From contig NZ_RDBE01000001.1 in the NCBI RefSeq assembly GCF_003674065.1, positions 284,257 through 348,256 on the forward strand: a stretch of 64,000 nucleotides of DNA, read 5' to 3'. The notes beneath the pieces were generated by a model. That model worked only from the letters and a program-made list of their open reading frames with translations. It was not told where the DNA came from and did not search any database. This document shows positions 24,194-33,923 of the stretch, in pieces. The number at the start of each line of letters is the position of its first letter. The stretch's first letter is position 1. The position numbers and the translations under genes are program-made. Source of the DNA: Nocardioides mangrovicus. GTDB lineage: Bacteria > Actinomycetota > Actinomycetes > Propionibacteriales > Nocardioidaceae.

Positions 24194-25067
24194 GGGTGCC
24201 CGCGAGCACCAGCCCGGCGACGTTGATGCCGAGCTGGACCACCGCGGACCCCACCTCCGACCACACGCCGGCGGCCAGGCACACCGCGGCGGTCCCGACG
24301 GCCGGAATGGTCGTGATCGAGATGAACACCCCCACCAGCGGTCCGGACTTGTTGGTCGTCAGCGACACGGTGCCCGCGACCCCGGCCAGGCAGGCGACGA
24401 CGAAGGACCAGCCGTCGGGCTTGACGATGAAGTCGGTCAGCGCGCCCGTCGAGGCGTCGTGCCGGCTGAAGGCCCCGGCGGCGTAGGCCACGGCCCAGGC
24501 GGCGGTGGAGACCGCCACCGCCGCCCCGAAGCCGACGACGAGCGCGAGCACGGCCCGCGGCAGCAGCGCCGGACGCGGCCGGGCCAGGGCGAAGCAGATC
24601 GCCGCGATCGGGGAGAACTCCGGGCCCACCACCATCGCCCCCACGATCAAGATGGGCTGGTCGAGGATGCGGCCGGCGCCGGCGATGAGCGCGGCCAACG
24701 TCATGAACACCAAGAACACCCAGGTCACCCGCGACTCCGAGCGCAGCCGCTGCTCCACGGCGTCCCACACCACGCCGTCGTCGGGGGCGCCGGGCGCAGC
24801 ACGCTCGGCGCGGTCGGCCTCGTCGCTGAGCACGGTGTCGAGCGGCAGCAGGGCGATCGACCCCTCCCGCTCCAGGCCGAGCTCCTTGAGCCGGCCCACC
24901 ACCACGCTGGCGTTCTCGCGCGCGACGTCGGCGAGCACGAGGCAGCCCGCGGGCTTGCGGAACGCCTCGGGCACGACCGCGACGTTGGTGACGGTGTCGT
25001 CGTCGCACAGCAGGCCGACCACCTGGTCGGTCAGCGGTGTGGGGACGCGCAGCTCGAGGTGGAGCAT
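24087..25067 (-). CDS. DUF389 membrane protein
   Basis: A 326-residue protein of the DUF389 family. A soluble N-terminal domain of about 115 residues (a ferredoxin-like LHLELRVPTPLTDQVVGLL start) is followed by about six hydrophobic helices. The family motif ILIVGAMVVGPEFSPIAAICFAL is at about 151-173, and FIVKPDGWSFVVACLAGVAGTVSLTTNKSGPLVGVFISITTIPA covers about 218-260. Function is unknown; some members are linked to membrane stress or to aquaporin-like transport. The ATG at 25067 overlaps the coaA stop by one base, so the two genes are coupled. The 3' end runs 107 bp into the GNAT gene on the other strand. Confidence 0.8.
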   Translation of the reverse strand: MLHLELRVPTPLTDQVVGLLCDDDTVTNVAVVPEAFRKPAGCLVLADVARENASVVVGRLKELGLEREGSIALLPLDTVLSDEADRAERAAPGAPDDGVVWDAVEQRLRSESRVTWVFLVFMTLAALIAGAGRILDQPILIVGAMVVGPEFSPIAAICFALARPRPALLPRAVLALVVGFGAAVAVSTAAWAVAYAAGAFSRHDASTGALTDFIVKPDGWSFVVACLAGVAGTVSLTTNKSGPLVGVFISITTIPAVGTAAVCLAAGVWSEVGSAVVQLGINVAGLVLAGTLTMVVQRAVWSRVGVPRSASGALRGARRGGSPTAR

Positions 25068-26017
25068 CACAGCTTCCGCAGCCGCACGTAGCGCACCGAG
25101 TGGTCGGAGTCCTTGCGCAGCACCAGGGTCGCGCGCGAGCGGGTGGGCCGGATGTTCTCGCGCAGGTTGGGCCCGTTGATCGACGACCACAGCCGGGTCG
25201 CCTCCAGCACCGCCTCCTCGTCGCTGAGCCCGGCGTACTTGGCGAAGTAGGAGGCCGGGTCGCGGAACGCGGTCTCGCGCAGCCGCAGGAAGCGCTCGGT
25301 GTACCAGTGCTTGATGTCGCTCTCGGCGGCGTCGACGTACACCGAGAAGTCGAAGAAGTCGCTCACCGCCAGGCCCGAGCGGCCGTCGGCCTGCACCCGG
25401 GCGGGCTGCAGCACGTTGAGGCCCTCGACGATGACGACGTCGGGATGGCGTACGACCACCTGCTCGTCGGGCACGACGTCGTAGACCAGGTGGGAGTAGG
25501 TCGGCGCCGGCACCTCGTCCTTGCCGGACTTGATGTCGACGACGAACGAGAGCAGCGCCCTGCGGTCGTAGGACTCCGGGAAGCCCTTGCGGTGCAAGAT
25601 GCCGCGACGCTCGAGCTCGGCGTTCGGCAGCAGGAACCCGTCGGTGGTGACCAGGGCGACCGAGGGGTGCTCGGGCCAGTGCGCCAGCATCTGCTGCAGC
25701 ACGCGGGCGGTGGTGGACTTGCCCACCGCCACCGAGCCCGCCAGCCCGATCACGAACGGGGTCCTCGGCGGCTGCGGCCGGCGGAGGAACTCCTCCTGGG
25801 CACGGTGCAGCGCACCCCGGGCGCGCACGTGGAGGCTCAGGAGCCGCGACAGGGGCAGGTAGACCTGCTCGACCTCGTGGAGGTCCAGCTGGTCGCCGAG
25901 CCCGCGCACCTGCTCGATCTCCGGGGCCGAGAGCGGCGCGACGCCATGATCCCCGTCGGCCAGCGCGGCCCAGGCGGTCCGGTCGAGCTCGACGTACGGC
26001 GAGAGCTCGTGCGTCAT
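25067..26017 (-). CDS. coaA: Pantothenate kinase, type I
   Basis: A 316-residue P-loop kinase that phosphorylates pantothenate, the committed step of coenzyme A synthesis. Walker [10 protein letters not shown] is at 94-102, the substrate region TTDGFLLPN follows near 124, [10 protein letters not shown] near 142, and [11 protein letters not shown] near 192. The family ending [22 protein letters not shown] is intact. The start ATG at 26017 is 41 bp from the divergent glmS start. The gene has no near CoA-pathway partner; its downstream neighbour is the DUF389 gene, overlapping by one base. Confidence 0.95.
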   Translation of the reverse strand: MTHELSPYVELDRTAWAALADGDHGVAPLSAPEIEQVRGLGDQLDLHEVEQVYLPLSRLLSLHVRARGALHRAQEEFLRRPQPPRTPFVIGLAGSVAVGKSTTARVLQQMLAHWPEHPSVALVTTDGFLLPNAELERRGILHRKGFPESYDRRALLSFVVDIKSGKDEVPAPTYSHLVYDVVPDEQVVVRHPDVVIVEGLNVLQPARVQADGRSGLAVSDFFDFSVYVDAAESDIKHWYTERFLRLRETAFRDPASYFAKYAGLSDEEAVLEATRLWSSINGPNLRENIRPTRSRATLVLRKDSDHSVRYVRLRKL

Positions 26018-26045
26018 GGCGACGATTGTGGCCTACGGGGCTCTC

Positions 26046-26051
26046 TACACT
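26046..26051 (+). promoter_or_regulatory. -10-like box for leaderless glmS
   Basis: TACACT lies seven bases before the glmS ATG at 26059 in the 41-bp gap between divergent coaA and glmS. No glmS ribozyme or leader can fit here. Confidence 0.5.
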
Positions 26052-26058
26052 CGTGCCC

Positions 26059-27903
26059 ATGTGCGGAATCGTCGGTTACGTCGGTCAACGGCAGGCTCGC
26101 GACGTCGTCGTCGAGGGCCTGCGGCGCATGGAGTACCGCGGCTACGACTCGGCCGGCATCGCGGTGGTCGCCGACGGCGCGATCGCCGCCGACAAGCGCG
26201 CGGGCAAGCTGGCCAACCTGGAGAAGGCCATCGGGGAGCAGCCGCTGCCGGCCTCGACCACGGGCATCGGCCACACCCGCTGGGCCACGCACGGCGGGCC
26301 CACCGACCGCAACGCCCACCCGCACCTGGGCCCGGCCGGCCGCGTGGCGCTGGTGCACAACGGCATCGTCGAGAACTTCGCGCGGCTGCGCGAGGAGCTG
26401 CTGGCCGAGGGCGTCGAGCAGCTCTCCGACACCGACACCGAGATCGCGGTCCAGCTGGTAGAGCGCGCCGTGGTGGCCGGCTCCGACCTGACCACGGCGA
26501 TGCAGCAGGTGTGTCGTCGGCTCGAGGGCGCCTTCACGCTGGTGGCCGTCGACGCCGAGGACCCCGACCGCGTCGTGGCGGCGCGTCGTAACTCCCCGCT
26601 GGTGGTCGGCCTGGGGGAGGGAGAGAACTTCCTCGGTTCCGACGTCGCCGCGTTCATCGAGCACACCCGCGACGCGCTCGAGCTGGGCCAGGACCAGGTC
26701 GTCACCCTCACCCGCGACGAGGTCGTCGTCACCGACTTCGACGGCGGCGCGGCGCAGGGCACCGCCTACCACGTCGACTGGGACCTCTCCGCGGCCGAGA
26801 AGGACGGCTACGACTGGTTCATGCGCAAGGAGATCTTCGAACAGCCGCGAGCCGTGGCCGACTCGCTGCTGGGCCGCCACACCGACGCCGGTCGGCTGCA
26901 GCTGGACGAGCTGCGCCTCTCCGAGGAGGACCTGCGCGAGATCGACCGCATCATCATCATCGGCTGCGGCACCGCGGGCTACGCCGGCCTGGTGGCCAAG
27001 TACGCCATCGAGCACTGGACCCGCATCCCCTGCGAGGTCGAGCTCTCCCACGAGTTCCGCTACCGCGACCCGATCCTCACCCGCAACACCCTGGTCGTCG
27101 CGATCAGCCAGTCCGGCGAGACCGCCGACACCCTCATGGCCATCCGGCACGCCCGCGAGCAGCGGGCCAAGGTGCTGGCGATCTGCAACACCAACGGCTC
27201 CACCATCCCGCGCGAGTCCGACGCCGTCATCTACACCCACGCCGGTCCCGAGATCGGCGTCGCCTCCACCAAGGGCTTCTTGACCCAGATGGTGGCCTGC
27301 TACCTGCTCGGGCTCTACCTGGCGCAGGTGCGAGGCACGATGTACGGCGACGAGATCGCCGCCATCGTCACCGAGCTGGAGCGCGTGCCCGGCCACGTGC
27401 AGGCGGTGCTCGACGGCGCCGAGGAGGTCTACGCCCTCGCCCGCGAGCTCGAGGCCGCCCGGGCGGTGCTGTTCCTGGGCCGCCACGCCGGCTTCCCGGT
27501 GGCGCTGGAGGGGGCGCTCAAGCTCAAGGAGCTGGCCTACATCCACGCCGAGGGGTTCGCCGCCGGCGAGCTCAAGCACGGTCCGATCGCGCTCGTGGAG
27601 GACCGGCTGCCGGTGTTCTGCGTCATCCCCCCGCGAGGCCGCGACCAGCTCCACGACAAGATGGTCAGCGCCATCCAGGAGGTCCGCGCCCGCGGCGCGC
27701 GCACCCTGGTGCTCGCCGAGAACGGCGACGAGGACGTCGTGCCCTACGCCGACACGCTGCTGCGGCTGCCGCGGGTGCCGACCCTGCTGCAGCCGCTGGT
27801 CGCCGTGGTGCCGCTGCAGCTGTTCGCCTGCGAGCTGGCCACGCTGAAGGGCCACGACGTCGACCAGCCGCGCAACCTGGCCAAGTCCGTCACGGTCGAG
27901 TAG
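26059..27903 (+). CDS. glmS: Glutamine-fructose-6-phosphate aminotransferase (isomerising)
   Basis: A 614-residue enzyme making glucosamine 6-phosphate from fructose 6-phosphate and glutamine. The N-terminal glutaminase begins with MCGIVGYVG, so Cys2 becomes the catalytic N-terminal residue after Met removal; [19 protein letters not shown] is at about 72-90. Two SIS isomerase domains follow (about 290-430 and 465-600), with [11 protein letters not shown] near 352 and the terminal NLAKSVTVE bearing the catalytic lysine. The start at 26059 is fixed by the catalytic Cys2. With glmM it feeds cell-wall synthesis. Downstream acpS starts 10 bp after the stop. Confidence 0.97.
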   Translation: MCGIVGYVGQRQARDVVVEGLRRMEYRGYDSAGIAVVADGAIAADKRAGKLANLEKAIGEQPLPASTTGIGHTRWATHGGPTDRNAHPHLGPAGRVALVHNGIVENFARLREELLAEGVEQLSDTDTEIAVQLVERAVVAGSDLTTAMQQVCRRLEGAFTLVAVDAEDPDRVVAARRNSPLVVGLGEGENFLGSDVAAFIEHTRDALELGQDQVVTLTRDEVVVTDFDGGAAQGTAYHVDWDLSAAEKDGYDWFMRKEIFEQPRAVADSLLGRHTDAGRLQLDELRLSEEDLREIDRIIIIGCGTAGYAGLVAKYAIEHWTRIPCEVELSHEFRYRDPILTRNTLVVAISQSGETADTLMAIRHAREQRAKVLAICNTNGSTIPRESDAVIYTHAGPEIGVASTKGFLTQMVACYLLGLYLAQVRGTMYGDEIAAIVTELERVPGHVQAVLDGAEEVYALARELEAARAVLFLGRHAGFPVALEGALKLKELAYIHAEGFAAGELKHGPIALVEDRLPVFCVIPPRGRDQLHDKMVSAIQEVRARGARTLVLAENGDEDVVPYADTLLRLPRVPTLLQPLVAVVPLQLFACELATLKGHDVDQPRNLAKSVTVE

Positions 27904-27913
27904 CGATGCCCGC

Positions 27914-28264
27914 ATGATCGTGGGCGTCGGCATCGACGTCGTGGACGTCGAGCGCTTCGCGGAGTCGCTCGAGCGCACCCCGCGGCTCTCCGAGCGCCTC
28001 TTCACCCCGGCCGAGGCGGCACTGCCGCTGAACTCGCTGGCCGCACGGTTCGCCGCGAAGGAGGCGCTGGCCAAGTCGCTCGGCGCTCCCGGCAACCTGG
28101 AGTGGCACCACGCCGAGGTGGTCAAGGAGGTCTCCGGGCGCCCGCTGCTGGCGCTCTCGGGCACGGTGCTCGCCCGCGCCGACGAGCTCGGCGTCACCAG
28201 CGTCCACCTCTCGCTGTCGCACGACGCCGGCATCGCCAGTGCCGTGGTGGTGCTCGAGGGCTGA
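27914..28264 (+). CDS. acpS: Holo-[acyl-carrier-protein] synthase
   Basis: A 116-residue phosphopantetheinyl transferase that converts apo-ACP to holo-ACP using coenzyme A. The family motif [10 protein letters not shown] (6-15) holds the magnesium Asp8, and [13 protein letters not shown] (45-57) holds Glu50 and the catalytic lysines. The C-terminal strand [19 protein letters not shown] is the conserved end. It is co-oriented with glmS, 10 bp behind it, and converges on the lipoprotein gene with a 7-bp gap. Confidence 0.95.
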   Translation: MIVGVGIDVVDVERFAESLERTPRLSERLFTPAEAALPLNSLAARFAAKEALAKSLGAPGNLEWHHAEVVKEVSGRPLLALSGTVLARADELGVTSVHLSLSHDAGIASAVVVLEG

Positions 28265-28271
28265 GGACCGC

Positions 28272-28829
28272 TCAGGAGCGGGTGGCGGCGAGCTCGTAGT
28301 CGATCTGGTAGCCACCGTGGTCGACGTCGTGCACGACCTGCACGAGCACGGCGACCCGGCCCGCGGCGCCGCGCAGGACGCTGCTCCCGGTGACCTGTGC
28401 CGGGTCGATGCCCAGCACGCCCGCCTGTGACCGGACGGCCGCGACCGCCTCGTCCGCGCTGTCGTAGTGGGCGAGCACCAGCAGGTACGCCGGCTCGGCA
28501 CCCTGGACGCGGGGATGCGGACGGCCCACGGGCGCGGTGGTGGCGGTGACCTGGAAGGCGGGCGTGTGCAGCACACCCCCGGGCAGCCGGACGGTCGCGG
28601 GGACGGGCGCCTCCTGCGGTGCGTAGTACAGGGTGCGCGTGCGGCCACCGAGACCGACCGCCTGCCTGGGGTCGCTGCCGGTCAGGTCGAGGTCGACGCG
28701 CTGCACCGCCGCGCTCGGGTCGGAGGTGCCGCCGAAGGTGAGCGTCCCCTCACGCTTCGGCGGATGATCGCCGGCCGAGCACCCGGCCGCGACCAGCAAG
28801 CAGCACAGGACACCCGGGACCAGCCGCAT
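28272..28829 (-). CDS. Predicted lipoprotein of unknown function
   Basis: A 185-residue secreted lipoprotein. The signal peptide runs through LVPGVLCCLLVAAGC, giving a lipobox VAAGC with the modified cysteine near residue 17. The mature part has no recognised domain; it includes a long central region with YYAPQEAPVPATVRLPGGV and a C-terminal HGGYQIDYELAAT. ATG 28829 is chosen because it starts just before the signal peptide; an upstream ATG would add a polar extension. It is divergent from nnr, whose leaderless-type promoter lies in the 38-bp gap between the two starts. Confidence 0.65.
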   Translation of the reverse strand: MRLVPGVLCCLLVAAGCSAGDHPPKREGTLTFGGTSDPSAAVQRVDLDLTGSDPRQAVGLGGRTRTLYYAPQEAPVPATVRLPGGVLHTPAFQVTATTAPVGRPHPRVQGAEPAYLLVLAHYDSADEAVAAVRSQAGVLGIDPAQVTGSSVLRGAAGRVAVLVQVVHDVDHGGYQIDYELAATRS

Positions 28830-28854
28830 CCGACGACCCTCGCACACGGGCCGG

Positions 28855-28860
28855 GATAAT
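28855..28860 (+). promoter_or_regulatory. -10 box for leaderless nnr transcript
   Basis: GATAAT lies seven bases before the GTG at 28868; it is the best match to the consensus -10 among the leaderless-type promoters in this window. Confidence 0.55.
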
Positions 28861-28867
28861 CGGGACG

Positions 28868-30250
28868 GTGAGACGCGCCCACACCGTGGACCAGGTCAGG
28901 TCGGCCGAGGCCGAGCTGATGGCGAGGCTGCCCGGAGGTGCGCTCATGCAGCGCGCGGCCGCCGGTCTGGCCGCGGCGGTCGCCGACCTGCTCGGCACGT
29001 CCTACGGCGCCCGGGTGCTGCTCCTGGTCGGCGGTGGCGACAACGGTGGCGACGCTCTCTACGCGGGCGTGCTGCTGGCGCGCCGAGGGGTGCCGGTCGA
29101 GGTGGTGCGGCTCTCCGAGCACGTGCACGAGGCCGGGCTGGCGGCGCTGCGCGCTGTCGGCGGCCGGGTGGTCGCCGTCGGTGAGGCCCACCGGCCCGAC
29201 CTGGTCGTCGACGGCATCGTCGGCATCGGCGGGCGCCCGGGACTCAGCGAGCGGGCCGTCGAGGCGCTGGGGCTGTTCCCCGACGTGCCGGTGGTGGCGG
29301 TGGACACGCCCTCGGGCGTCGACGTCGACACCGGCCGGCTCGACGGCGCCCACGTGAGCGCGGCGGTGACGGTGACCTTCGGCACCCACAAGGTGGCGCA
29401 CCTGGTGGACCCCGCCGCCGAGGCCTGCGGCGTGGTGCACCTGGTCGACATCGGGCTCGATCTCCCCGACGCCGCGGTCACCGCCCTGCAGGCCGACGAC
29501 GTACGCCGGCTGCTGCGCGTGCCCGGCCCGTTCGACCACAAGTACACGCGCGGCGTGGTCGGTGTGCGCGCCGGCTCCGAGCGGTACCCCGGCGCTGCCG
29601 TGCTGTGCACCTCGGGTGCGGCCTGCGGCATGGCCGGCATGGTGCGCTACGTCGGCTCCGCCGCCGACGCCGTCCGCGCGCGGCACCCCGAGATCGTCGT
29701 CGGCGAGGGCCGGGTGCAGGCCTGGGTGGTCGGCTCCGGCGGGTCCGGCGACGCCGAGCAGGCGCTGGTCGAGAGCCTCGCCGACGGGGTCCCCGTGGTC
29801 GCCGACGCCGACGCGATCCAGCACGTGCGGCAGCACCGCAGCGACGACCTCGTGCTCACCCCGCACGCCGGTGAGCTGGCGCGGCTGCTCGACGTGGAGC
29901 GGACCGAGGTCGAGGCGAACCAGCTCGAGTACGCCAAGCGGGCCGCCGGCGAGCTGTGGTGCGTGGTGGCGCTCAAGGGCCGGCGGACGCTGGTGGTCGC
30001 GCCCGACGGCCGCGTGCGCTCCAACGGCACGGGTGTGCCGTGGCTGGGCACGGCCGGTGCGGGCGACGTGCTGGCGGGCCTCGTCGGTGCCCTCGTCGCG
30101 AGCGGCCTCGACGGCTTCGACGCCGCCTCGGCCGCGGTCTGGCTGCACGGGGCGGCCGCCGCCGAGGCCTCGGCCGGCGGCCCGATCGTCGCGAGTGACG
30201 TCGCCGCGGCCCTGCCCGGCGTGATCCGCGACCTGGTGAGCGATGGCTGA
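28868..30250 (+). CDS. nnr: Bifunctional NAD(P)H-hydrate epimerase / ADP-dependent dehydratase
   Basis: A 460-residue fusion that repairs damaged NADH and NADPH hydrates. The N-terminal epimerase (YjeF_N, about 1-215) has LLVGGGDNGGDALYAG near 55 and VDTPSGVDVDTGR near 143. The C-terminal ADP-dependent dehydratase (YjeF-C, ribokinase-like, about 225-460) has HKYTRGVVGV near 228, LTPHAGELARLL near 331, and the catalytic loop NGTGVPWLGTAGAGDVLAG near 385-403. The stop overlaps the alr start by eight bases, so alr is translationally coupled. Confidence 0.94.
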   Translation: MRRAHTVDQVRSAEAELMARLPGGALMQRAAAGLAAAVADLLGTSYGARVLLLVGGGDNGGDALYAGVLLARRGVPVEVVRLSEHVHEAGLAALRAVGGRVVAVGEAHRPDLVVDGIVGIGGRPGLSERAVEALGLFPDVPVVAVDTPSGVDVDTGRLDGAHVSAAVTVTFGTHKVAHLVDPAAEACGVVHLVDIGLDLPDAAVTALQADDVRRLLRVPGPFDHKYTRGVVGVRAGSERYPGAAVLCTSGAACGMAGMVRYVGSAADAVRARHPEIVVGEGRVQAWVVGSGGSGDAEQALVESLADGVPVVADADAIQHVRQHRSDDLVLTPHAGELARLLDVERTEVEANQLEYAKRAAGELWCVVALKGRRTLVVAPDGRVRSNGTGVPWLGTAGAGDVLAGLVGALVASGLDGFDAASAAVWLHGAAAAEASAGGPIVASDVAAALPGVIRDLVSDG

Positions 30251-31340
30251 GATCCTCGTCGACCTCGACGCGGTGCGGCACAACGTCGCGCGGCTGCGCG
30301 AGGTGGTGGCCCCGGCGCAGCTGATGGTGGTGGTCAAGGCCGACGGCTACGGGCACGGGATGGTGGCCGTCGCCCGCGCCGCCCGGGAGGCCGGGGCCGA
30401 CTGGCTGGCGGTGGCCACGCCCGACGAGGCGGTCGCGCTGCGGGGCGCGGGCGACGAGGGTCCGCTGCTGTGCTGGCTGGCCACGCCCGACCAGGACTAC
30501 CGACCGGCCGTACGCTTCGGGGTCACGCTCACCGCCTACGACGTGGCGCAGCTCGGGCGGATCGTGGCCGCGGGCGCCACCGACGTGCAGCTGAAGGTCG
30601 ACACCGGGCTCTCGCGCGGCGGCTCGACGCTCGCGTCGTGGGCGGGGCTGGTCTCCCAGGCGCGCGACCTGGCGGTGAGCGTCAGCGGGGTCTGGTCGCA
30701 CCTGGCCTGCTCCGACGAGCCCGAGCACCCCGCCAACGACGCCCAGGAGCAGGCGTTCCGCGAGGCCCTGGCCACGGCCGAGGAGCTCGGCGTCGACCCC
30801 GGTCTGCGGCACCTGGCCAACTCCGCGGCCGCGCTGCTGCGCCCCGGCTCCCGGTTCGACGCCGTCCGGGTCGGCATCGCCACCTACGGCCTGACCCCCG
30901 CGCCGCAGGTGGCCAGCAGCGCCGACCTCGGGCTGCGGCCCGCGATGACGGTGCGCACCGAGCTGGCGCTGGTCAAGCCGATCGTGGCGGGTGCCGGCGT
31001 CTCCTACGGCCACACCTTCGTCGCCGACCGGCCGATGGAGGTCGCCGTGGTGCCGCTCGGCTACGGCGACGGCGTGCCCCGCCACGCCAGCAGCCGTGCC
31101 GAGGTGCTGGTGCGCGGATCGCGCTGCCCGGTGCTCGGCCGGGTCTGCATGGACCAGCTGGTCGTCGACGTCACCGGGCTCGGTGCGAGGGCCGGCGACG
31201 AGGTGGTGCTCTTCGGGCCGGGCGACGCCGGGGAACCCCTGGCTCAGGACTGGGCCGAGGCGTGCGGGACCATCTCCTACGAGATCGTCACGCGGATCGG
31301 CGGCACGCGCGTCGACCGCGCCTACCGAGGAGTGCGGTGA
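30243..31340 (+). CDS. alr: Alanine racemase
   Basis: A 365-residue PLP enzyme supplying D-alanine for peptidoglycan. PLP forms a Schiff base with Lys32 in VVKADGYGHG (30-39). The second catalytic base is the Tyr near 255 in VSYGHTF. Conserved RVCMDQLVVDVT is near 300. The family start VDLDAVRHNV is present. It overlaps nnr by eight bases at the 5' end and the hydrolase gene by four (GTGA) at the 3' end, so all three are one operon. Confidence 0.95.
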   Translation: MAEILVDLDAVRHNVARLREVVAPAQLMVVVKADGYGHGMVAVARAAREAGADWLAVATPDEAVALRGAGDEGPLLCWLATPDQDYRPAVRFGVTLTAYDVAQLGRIVAAGATDVQLKVDTGLSRGGSTLASWAGLVSQARDLAVSVSGVWSHLACSDEPEHPANDAQEQAFREALATAEELGVDPGLRHLANSAAALLRPGSRFDAVRVGIATYGLTPAPQVASSADLGLRPAMTVRTELALVKPIVAGAGVSYGHTFVADRPMEVAVVPLGYGDGVPRHASSRAEVLVRGSRCPVLGRVCMDQLVVDVTGLGARAGDEVVLFGPGDAGEPLAQDWAEACGTISYEIVTRIGGTRVDRAYRGVR

Positions 31341-32395
31341 ACACCTGGGCCAAGCGGGCTCTCGGCCTCGGCGCAGCCGGCCTCGCGGCAGCCTCCGCGG
31401 CCGTGGTGGTCGAGCGTCGGGTCGTCAAGGCGCGCCGGCTCGGCGCCGAGGCGGTCGAGGACTACAAGGCGCTGCGCTCGCCCGCGATCGAGGTCAAGGC
31501 CGGCGACGGGACCCTGCTGCACGCCGAGGTCGACGAGATCGCGCCGTACGCCAGCGGCGCGCGCCCGGACCCGCGCCGGCCCACCGTCGTCTTCGTGCAC
31601 GGGTACGCGCTCAACCTCGACTGCTGGCACTTCCAGCGCAAGGCGATGCGCGGGCGTCACCGGATGGTGTTCTACGACCAGCGCTCCCACGGCCGGTCGG
31701 GCCGCTCGCCGCGCGAGCACGCCACCATCGAGCAGCTGGGCGACGACCTGGCCACCGTCATCGCCGAGCTCGTCCCCGACGGCGACGTCGTGCTGGTGGG
31801 TCACTCGATGGGCGGGATGAGCATCATGACGTTCGCCGAGCGTCACCCCGAGGTCTTCGCCGAGCGGGTGCGCGGCGTCGGGCTGATCGCCACCACGGCC
31901 GGCGGGCTGCGACCTCACCGGGCGCTGAGCCCGTTCATCCCCGACAAGCTGGGCGACATGGTCGCCCCGCGACTGGTGACCGCCCTGGCCAACGCCCCCG
32001 AGCTGGTGGACTCGGCCCGTGCCCGCGGCTCCAACATCGGCTTCCTGGTGGCCGACCGGTTCGCCTTCGGCCGGGAGGCCCCGGCCACGCAGGTCGAGTT
32101 CCTCGACGAGATGCTCGCCGGGACGCCCATCCAGGTGCTGGCCGAGTTCTTCCCGGGGTTCCGGACGCTGAACAAGTTCGACGTGCTCGGTACGTTCTCG
32201 ACCGTGCCCACCACCATCATCTGCGGCACCAAGGACAAGCTGACCTCGCTGGGCCACAGCCGCAAGATGGCGGCCCGGATCGAGGGTGCCCGGCTGCTCG
32301 AGGTGCCTGACGCCGGCCACATGGTGATCTTCGAGGCGGCCGACCTGGTCAACACCGCCCTCGAGCAGCTGTTCACGGCGGCGTTGCGGCGATGA
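31337..32395 (+). CDS. Alpha/beta-hydrolase, membrane-associated
   Basis: A 352-residue alpha/beta-hydrolase. An N-terminal hydrophobic helix (about 8-25, after WAKR) probably anchors it to the membrane. The oxyanion region VVFVHGYALNLDCW is near 83-96, the nucleophile elbow GHSMGG near 155-160, the acid Asp in CGTKDKLTSL near 300, and the His in DAGHMVIFE near 327. GTG 31337 overlaps the alr stop (GTGA) and is in frame. In actinobacterial genomes this gene often sits between alr and tsaE; the substrate is unknown, perhaps a lipid ester. Confidence 0.85.
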   Translation: MNTWAKRALGLGAAGLAAASAAVVVERRVVKARRLGAEAVEDYKALRSPAIEVKAGDGTLLHAEVDEIAPYASGARPDPRRPTVVFVHGYALNLDCWHFQRKAMRGRHRMVFYDQRSHGRSGRSPREHATIEQLGDDLATVIAELVPDGDVVLVGHSMGGMSIMTFAERHPEVFAERVRGVGLIATTAGGLRPHRALSPFIPDKLGDMVAPRLVTALANAPELVDSARARGSNIGFLVADRFAFGREAPATQVEFLDEMLAGTPIQVLAEFFPGFRTLNKFDVLGTFSTVPTTIICGTKDKLTSLGHSRKMAARIEGARLLEVPDAGHMVIFEAADLVNTALEQLFTAALRR

Positions 32396-33315
32396 GGGTC
32401 GACCTCGTGGGCCCCGAGCGGGCAGCCGACGTGCTCGCCGTCATCCACGACGCCTTCGGCGACCGGCCGCCGCTCGACCCCCCGGCGACGGCCACCGACG
32501 AGACGTGGGAAAGCGTGCGCGACTCCCTCGCCGCGCACGGCGGTCTGCTCGGCGAGGTCGACGGCGAGCCCGTGGCGACCCTGCTCTTCGAGCCCGAGCC
32601 CGAGCAGTCGGCGCCTCGAGCCCCCCGCCTGCTCGGGCTACGACGCGTCGGCACCCTCAAGCAGGGTCGCGGCACCGGCGTCGCCCAGGCACTGGTCGCG
32701 GCGGCCGAGGAGGAGGCCGCCCGCCGCGGCTTCGCCGGCGTCCGCCTGATGGCCCGCGCCGAGCTGCCGGCCACCGTCCGGTTCTGGAACCGGCTCGGGT
32801 ACGCCGAGGCCGGCCGGGAGGGTCCGCGGCTCTACCTCCGCAAGATGCTGCCGCTGCGCCTGGACCTGCCCACGGCCGACGACACCCGTGCGCTGGGCGG
32901 TCGGCTCGGCGGCGTGCTGCGCTCCGGCGACCTCGTCATCCTCACCGGCGACCTGGGCGCCGGGAAGACGACGCTCACCCAGGGGCTGGCCGACGCGCTC
33001 GGTGTCGCCGGGCACGTCACCTCGCCCACGTTCGTCATCTCCCGGGTGCACCGCGCCACCGCCGAGGGCCCCGACCTGGTGCACGTCGACGCCTACCGGC
33101 TGGGCTCCGGCGCCGAGCTCGACGACCTCGACCTGGACACCGACACCGACCGCGCCGTCACCGTCGTGGAGTGGGGCGAGGGGCTGGCCGAGGTGCTGGC
33201 CGACGACCGGCTCGAGGTGGCCCTCGCGCGCGACGAGGACGACGTGCGCCACGCCGTGGTGACGCCGGTCGGCCCACGCTGGTTCGACACCGACCTGCGA
33301 GCCCTGGAGGCCTGA
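32392..33315 (+). CDS. tsaE: GNAT acetyltransferase fused to TsaE
   Basis: A 307-residue two-domain protein. Residues 1-150 are a GNAT domain with the acetyl-CoA loop KQGRGTGVAQAL at 90-101 and the FWNRLGYAEAGR C-terminal motif at 131-142. Residues 155-300 are TsaE, the ATPase of the threonylcarbamoyl-adenosine (t6A) tRNA modification complex. Walker A GDLGAGKTT is at 186-194, SPTFVI at 211-216, HVDAYRL at 231-237 and VVEWGEGLAEVL near 261. The fusion is in frame without any internal stop. It overlaps the hydrolase stop (ATGA) and the tsaB start (TGATG). The GNAT domain adds a possible acetylation link to tRNA modification. Confidence 0.85.
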   Translation: MRVDLVGPERAADVLAVIHDAFGDRPPLDPPATATDETWESVRDSLAAHGGLLGEVDGEPVATLLFEPEPEQSAPRAPRLLGLRRVGTLKQGRGTGVAQALVAAAEEEAARRGFAGVRLMARAELPATVRFWNRLGYAEAGREGPRLYLRKMLPLRLDLPTADDTRALGGRLGGVLRSGDLVILTGDLGAGKTTLTQGLADALGVAGHVTSPTFVISRVHRATAEGPDLVHVDAYRLGSGAELDDLDLDTDTDRAVTVVEWGEGLAEVLADDRLEVALARDEDDVRHAVVTPVGPRWFDTDLRALEA

Positions 33316-33923
33316 TGCTCCTCGCCTTCGACACCGCGACCGCACGCGTCACCGTCGCGCTCCACGACGGGGAGCAGGTCGTGGCCACCTTCACCGCCGA
33401 CGAGCAGATGCGCCACGGCGAGATGCTCGCCCCCGGCATCGCCTCGGTGCTCGAGCAGGCCGGCGCCATCACCACCGACGTCACGGCGGTAGCGGTCGGT
33501 GTGGGGCCGGGGCCGTTCACCGGGCTGCGGGTCGGCCTGGTCACGGCGCGCACGATGTCGCTGGCGCTGGGCATCCCCGTCTACGGGGTCTGCACCCTCG
33601 ACGTGCTCGCGGCCGAGGCGGTCGACGGCGGCCTCTCGGACTTCGTCGTCGCCTCCGACGCCCGCCGCAAGGAGGTCTACCTCGCGCGCTACGTCGACGG
33701 CGCGCGCCACGACGAGCCGGCGGTGCTCAGTCCCGCGACGGCGGCCACCGACGAGCCGGTGGTGGGCCGGGGGGCGGTGCTCTACCCCGAGGCGTTCCCC
33801 GACGCGCGGCGACCGGAGCTGCCAAGCGCGGCCGTCCTGTGCGATCTGGTGGTGGCCGAGCGCTACCCGCTGGTCGACCCCGAGCCGATGTACCTGCGCC
33901 GCCCCGACGCCGCGCCGCGATGA
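33315..33923 (+). CDS. tsaB: tRNA t6A modification protein TsaB
   Basis: A 202-residue member of the ASKHA/Kae1-like family that pairs with TsaD and TsaE to make t6A on tRNAs reading ANN codons. The N-terminal LLAFDTATARVTVAL and the VGVGPGPFTGLRVGLVTARTMSLALGIPVYGV signature (about 61-92) are intact; ASDARRKEVYLARYV is near 114. The ATG overlaps the tsaE TGA by one base and its stop overlaps rimI by four, so the t6A genes form one translational unit. Confidence 0.94.
   Translation: MLLAFDTATARVTVALHDGEQVVATFTADEQMRHGEMLAPGIASVLEQAGAITTDVTAVAVGVGPGPFTGLRVGLVTARTMSLALGIPVYGVCTLDVLAAEAVDGGLSDFVVASDARRKEVYLARYVDGARHDEPAVLSPATAATDEPVVGRGAVLYPEAFPDARRPELPSAAVLCDLVVAERYPLVDPEPMYLRRPDAAPR

Noticed and set aside
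26018-26058. glmS ribozyme or leader upstream of glmS
   Set aside because: Only 41 bp separate the divergent starts and a -10 box abuts the ATG; there is no space for the ribozyme.
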